Part shown: piece after piece, positions 60,571-64,000 of the stretch
Position numbering within the stretch: the stretch's first letter is position 1
Layout: each line of letters begins with the position of its first letter
Assembly (NCBI RefSeq): GCF_016862095.1
Contig: NZ_BOMH01000072.1
Span: forward strand, 1 to 64,000
Source of the DNA: Actinoplanes cyaneus
GTDB lineage: Bacteria > Actinomycetota > Actinomycetes > Mycobacteriales > Micromonosporaceae
Length of the DNA stretch: 64,000 bases
Direction of reading: 5' to 3'
Position numbers and translations under genes: made by a program
The notes under the pieces: generated by a model
The model's input: only the letters and a program-made list of their open reading frames with translations
The model's database searches: none
What the model was told of the DNA's origin: nothing

Positions 60571-60576
60571 TAGGGT
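60571..60576 (+). promoter_or_regulatory. -10 element for leaderless enoyl-CoA hydratase gene
   Basis: TAGGGT lies six bases before the ATG at 60583 with no Shine-Dalgarno. It overlaps the promoter region of divergent hemW. Confidence 0.4.
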
Positions 60577-60582
60577 GCCGGC

Positions 60583-61356
60583 ATGACATTGGTCCGTACC
60601 GTCACCGACGCCGGGGTGACCACCCTCACGCTGGACAGCCCCGCGAACCGCAACGCCCTGTCCCGCGCCCTGATCACCGAGCTGCTGACCGCGCTCGCCG
60701 ACGCGGCCGCCGCCCCGGAGACGCGGGTGGTGGTGCTCACGCACACCGGCCCGGTCTTCTGCTCCGGCGCCGACCTGAAGGAGACCGCCGCCACCGGGCC
60801 GGGTGAGCGGCTGCCGGTCGAGCTGATGGCCGACCTGCTCGCCGCGATCTGGGACTTCCCCAAGCCGGTGGTGGCCCGGGTCGCCGGGCCGGCCCGCGCC
60901 GGTGGCCTGGGGCTGATCGGCGCGGCCGACCTCGCGGTCTGCACCCGGTCGGCCACGTTCGCGTTCACCGAGGTACGGCTCGGGGTGATCCCCGCCGTGA
61001 TCAGCGCCACCGTGCTGCCCCGGCTGGCGCCGCGCGCCGCGGCCGAGCTCTACCTCACCGGCGACGTCTTCGACGGGACGCGTGCCGCCGAGATCGGCCT
61101 GGTCACCGCCGCGGTGCCGGACGACGAGCTGGACGCGGTGGTGGCGCGCCACTGCGCGTCGCTGATCCGCGGCGGCCCGCTCGCGCTGGCCGGCACGAAG
61201 CGGCTGCTGCGGCGTGCGCGCTCCGCGTCGATCCAGGCCGAACTGGCCGAACTGAGTGACCTTTCAGCCGGATATTTCACCTCCCCGGAGGGCCGGGAGG
61301 GCGTTTCCGCACGTCAGGAGAAGCGGGATCCGGCCTGGGTGCCGCAACGGTCCTGA
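60583..61356 (+). CDS. Enoyl-CoA hydratase/isomerase-family protein
   Basis: The 257-residue crotonase-fold protein has the oxyanion-hole segments VFCSGADLKE and ARAGGLGLIGAADLAV, the region with Glu in FAFTEVRLGVIPAV and RAAAELYLTGDVFDGTRAAE. The usual P-G-G-G-x-Q after the first Glu is PAVISATV, so substrate preference may differ. It probably hydrates or isomerises enoyl-CoA. A leaderless promoter is likely. Confidence 0.9.
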   Translation: MTLVRTVTDAGVTTLTLDSPANRNALSRALITELLTALADAAAAPETRVVVLTHTGPVFCSGADLKETAATGPGERLPVELMADLLAAIWDFPKPVVARVAGPARAGGLGLIGAADLAVCTRSATFAFTEVRLGVIPAVISATVLPRLAPRAAAELYLTGDVFDGTRAAEIGLVTAAVPDDELDAVVARHCASLIRGGPLALAGTKRLLRRARSASIQAELAELSDLSAGYFTSPEGREGVSARQEKRDPAWVPQRS

Positions 61357-61414
61357 CTGTCGCAGGTGCGGAGGTTGTCTAGGCTGGCCTCCAGTCTCGA
61401 AGGGAGTGCGGCGC

Positions 61415-62263
61415 TTGAAGACAGCGGTCGGTGTGCTCGTGTCGCTCGTCCTCATCGCCGTGGTCAGCGTGTTCGTCGTCCTGCACCGTGACCCGGGCGC
61501 GATCACCCTGCCGGTGCTCGGTCCGGAGTGCGTGGTCGGCGCCGAGGGCGAGGTCACCCTGGACCTGACGCAGATGGCCAACGCGGCGACCATCGCGGCG
61601 GTCGGGGTGCGCAAGGACATGCCCGAGCAGGCCGTGGTCGTCGCGCTCGCCACCGCCCTGCAGGAGTCCAAGCTGGAGAACCTGGACGGGGGCGACCGGG
61701 ACTCGGTCGGCCTCTTCCAGCAGCGGCCGAGCAAGGGCTGGGGCACCGTCGAGCAGATCAAGGACCCGAGGTATGCGGCCGGGAAGTTCTACACCGCCCT
61801 GAAGAAGGTCAAGGGCTGGCAGAACATGCGGGTCACCGACGCGGCGCAGAAGGTGCAGCGCTCGGCGTACCCGAACGCGTACGAGAAGTGGGCCGACGAG
61901 GCGAAGGTGCTGGCCGGGGCCCTGCTCGGCGAGGCCACCGGCGCGGTCGCCTGCCGGGTCACCGGCGATCCGGCGCTGCGGGGCACGGCCGCGGCGACCG
62001 CCCTGATGGCCGGGCTCAAGCTGGACTGGGGCAAGCAGCTGGATTTCGCCAGTGAGCAGGCGGCCGGGCTGACCCTCGCGGTCAGCAACCCCAGCTCCGG
62101 CTGGCGGTACGCGCACTGGCTCGTCTCGCACGCCTCGGCGACCGGCCTCGAACGGGTACGTTTCGGGAGCCTGGAATGGCACGCCCCGGACGGAAAGTGG
62201 CAGCAAGTAACCACGCCGGGAAGCCAGGACAACCGCCGCGTCGTCGCCGAAGTCTTCAACTGA
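61415..62263 (+). CDS. Membrane-anchored lysozyme-like protein
   Basis: The 282-residue protein has one N-terminal membrane anchor (VLVSLVLIAVVSVFVVLH) and a lysozyme-like domain with a likely catalytic Glu in VALATALQESKLENLDGG, followed by SVGLFQQRPSKGWGT. Databases often name such proteins heavy-metal transporters, which the sequence does not support. It probably trims peptidoglycan or is a lytic transglycosylase. TTG 61415 is chosen for AAGGGAG eight bases upstream; TAGGCT at 61380-61385 may be its -10. Confidence 0.75.
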   Translation: MKTAVGVLVSLVLIAVVSVFVVLHRDPGAITLPVLGPECVVGAEGEVTLDLTQMANAATIAAVGVRKDMPEQAVVVALATALQESKLENLDGGDRDSVGLFQQRPSKGWGTVEQIKDPRYAAGKFYTALKKVKGWQNMRVTDAAQKVQRSAYPNAYEKWADEAKVLAGALLGEATGAVACRVTGDPALRGTAAATALMAGLKLDWGKQLDFASEQAAGLTLAVSNPSSGWRYAHWLVSHASATGLERVRFGSLEWHAPDGKWQQVTTPGSQDNRRVVAEVFN

Positions 62264-62379
62264 CCCCTACTCTCCGCAACTATCGGTGACTTTCCGTAAT
62301 TCACCCTGCTGGACCCGTAAATCGCGCTGCGTATACATCGACATGGACAGTGCGCAACCACCCTGGTACTAAGTAGGGC

Positions 62380-64000
62380 GTGTTCTGGGGAGCGCTGGAA
62401 TGGATCCTGCTGGGAGCGGGGGGCGTCGGCGCGATCATCTACGGTGTCCGCCGTCATCGGCCGGCACGCAAGGCACCGTGGTGGCTGCTCGCCGCGTCCC
62501 TGGCTGCCCTCGCCGCGGGCGACGTCTGTTACTCGTACCGGGTGATGGGCCTGGCCGACATCTTTTACCTGATGATGTTCGGCCTCACCGCGCTGTGCCT
62601 GCTGCAGTTCACCCGCGGCGGCGCGCTGCTGGGTGACCGGGCCCGCCTGATCGACCTGCTGGCGGCCGGATGCACGACACTGCTCGTGGTCTGGGTCTTC
62701 GTGATCGGGTCGAACCGGCTGCACACCGTCTCGGCCACCGACGTGATCGGCGACCTGCTGCTCCTCGCGGTGGCCGGTCGCCTGATCGCGGCCGACCGGC
62801 GCAACGTCGCGGCCTGGCTGCTGCTGACCGGCGCGGCCGGGATGCTGACCGGCGACACGCTCTACCCCGTGATCACCAACGGGCTGACCGAGTCCGCCTT
62901 CGTGGTGCTCTACCTCTGCTGGGGGCTGTCCGCCCTGCACCCGTCGATGGTCCGGCTGACCGAGCCGGCGCCGCCCCGGCACAGCCCCTGGAAGTTCCGG
63001 TGGTCGCTGATGCTGGCCCTGGCCGCCTGCACCCCGCCCGCCGTGCTGCTGGTCGAGGCGTTGAGCGGCGACGTCCGGGACGGTCCGGTGATCGCGATCA
63101 CCGGCGCGGTCACGCTGCTGCTCACGATCACCCGGCTCGGCGACGCGATCCGCCAGCACAGCCAGGCGCTCAGCCGCGAGCAGGGCCTGCGTGCCGCCAC
63201 CGCGGCGCTGGTCGCCACCGCGGATCGGCCGTCGGTCGACGCGGCCCTGCGGTCCGCCGTCGCCCATCTGCTGCCGCCGGCGTCGGTGCGCCGGGTCTCG
63301 CTCGCCGACGAACTGTCGCCCGCCGAGCTGCCCGCGGCGCCGACCGGCCCGACGGCTCGCAGCTGGTGGCTGGACGCCGCCGACCCGGAGGACCGGACCC
63401 TGGTCTGTCCCTTACGCCTCGAGCCGCTCGACGTGGCCCGGCCCAGCGGCGGCGCGCTGATCATCACGGGCCGCCGGGACGATCTGATCGCCGGGCACGA
63501 CGCGCTGGAGGTGCTCGCCGGTCAGGCCGCGCTCGCGCTGGACCGGATCACGCTGGTCGAGGCGGTCGGCCGCCGGGACAGCGACCTCTATCTGCGCGCT
63601 GTGATTCGTAACACAGCAGAGCTGATGGCGGTGATCGACGTCGATCAGCGGATCCGCTACTGCAGCCCGGCGCTGCGTGACGCGCTCGGCGGGGCCGAAC
63701 TGCCGCCGCTGGCCACCTTGGACGAGTTGATCCACCCGGACGACCGGGCCCGGGTGCGCAACGCGCTGCGCTCGCACGGCGACGGCACCGTGCACTGCGC
63801 CCTGCAGCGCGGCGACCAGAGCCAGGTTCTGGTCGAGCTCACCTATCGCGACCTGCGGGAGGACCGTCTGGTGCAGGGTCTCGTCGTGACCATGCGCGAC
63901 ATCACCCGCAACCACGATCCGGCCGAGCTGCACCCGCACACCGCGGTCGCCGCCGAGATGCCGGCCTGGGTGAACCGTCGCAGCGCCCAGCAACGCTTCC
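62380..64000 (+). CDS. Multi-helix membrane sensor with PAS domain (partial)
   Basis: A large frame from GTG 62380 runs off the right edge: 540 codons without a stop. The first 250 residues hold seven or eight membrane helices (ALEWILLGAGGVGAIIYGVR, LLAAGCTTLLVVWVFVIGSN, AFVVLYLCWGLSALHPS). A GAF-like cytoplasmic region and a PAS domain (ELMAVIDVDQRIRYCSPALR ... LVVTMRDITRN) follow. The missing C-terminus is likely GGDEF-EAL or a histidine kinase, as in Micromonosporaceae relatives; that is inference. GTAGGG is the only ribosome-binding candidate. Confidence 0.85.
   Translation, partial: MFWGALEWILLGAGGVGAIIYGVRRHRPARKAPWWLLAASLAALAAGDVCYSYRVMGLADIFYLMMFGLTALCLLQFTRGGALLGDRARLIDLLAAGCTTLLVVWVFVIGSNRLHTVSATDVIGDLLLLAVAGRLIAADRRNVAAWLLLTGAAGMLTGDTLYPVITNGLTESAFVVLYLCWGLSALHPSMVRLTEPAPPRHSPWKFRWSLMLALAACTPPAVLLVEALSGDVRDGPVIAITGAVTLLLTITRLGDAIRQHSQALSREQGLRAATAALVATADRPSVDAALRSAVAHLLPPASVRRVSLADELSPAELPAAPTGPTARSWWLDAADPEDRTLVCPLRLEPLDVARPSGGALIITGRRDDLIAGHDALEVLAGQAALALDRITLVEAVGRRDSDLYLRAVIRNTAELMAVIDVDQRIRYCSPALRDALGGAELPPLATLDELIHPDDRARVRNALRSHGDGTVHCALQRGDQSQVLVELTYRDLREDRLVQGLVVTMRDITRNHDPAELHPHTAVAAEMPAWVNRRSAQQRF

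Noticed and set aside
62400..62636. 78-codon frame at the right end
   Set aside because: It is a shifted frame inside the membrane-sensor gene starting at 62380, which has clear hydrophobic segments.

Overview
The window is chromosomal DNA from a high-GC actinobacterium. GC-rich codon third positions, frequent GTG starts, ATGA/GTGA gene overlaps and a gene order matching the mycobacterial dnaG-dgt ... glyS/smtB/zur ... uppS-recO ... era-ybeY-phoH ... rsmE-dnaJ-hrcA-hemW block all point that way. An inducible chemoreceptor, Roadblock/LC7 proteins and many lineage-specific membrane proteins suggest Micromonosporaceae, probably Actinoplanes or a close relative. That placement is inference from general knowledge, not from a search.

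Layout. 1-1.0 kb: a HicB-type protein, a decayed IS1380-like transposase fragment and a CAT-anticodon tRNA. 1.0-6.3 kb: an FAD oxidase with a coupled 63-residue protein, tRNA-Asn, a YtxH-like protein, an EboE-like TIM-barrel protein and a YihY/BrkB membrane protein. 6.3-8.9 kb: a DrrAB-like ABC exporter with two permeases separated by an 18-bp tandem repeat. 8.9-12.5 kb: dgt-dnaG and a coupled unknown gene. 12.5-17.3 kb: a chemoreceptor, a VOC protein and a four-gene operon of three Roadblock/LC7 proteins plus one DUF4388-like protein. 17.4-24.4 kb: DUF2786, dusB, a coiled-coil protein, a half-length XdhC, two secreted proteins and glyS. 25.7-29 kb: the zinc regulon znuACB-smtB-zur behind a Zur box. 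31-34 kb: a TPP riboswitch controlling a YkoEDC thiamine/HMP transporter. 34-41 kb: a Tat-exported PHP protein, an unusual MTHFR, VapBC, an aldo/keto reductase, a thiamine-binding protein and a HAD phosphatase. 41-49.7 kb: uppS, recO, an acyltransferase, then phoH-ybeY-CNNM-(CDA-like)-era. 50-64 kb: serine hydrolase-HIT, a GH3 glucosidase with a CebR-like box, rsmE, a catalytically degenerate epoxide-hydrolase homologue with a TetR regulator, dnaJ-hrcA with CIRCE, hemW, and a sensor gene running off the right edge.

The conserved block supports replication, RNA maturation, ribosome assembly and stress control. Accessory genes sit between its members: GH3 and the epoxide-hydrolase/TetR pair flank rsmE, and the acyltransferase and a DUF4097 lipoprotein lie between recO and era. 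The most unusual items are the GTPase-less Roadblock operon, an Era GTPase with about 280 extra N-terminal residues built on roughly 20 heptads, the epoxide-hydrolase pseudoenzyme with twin operators, and the repeat-encoded start regions of an ABC permease and a phosphatase.
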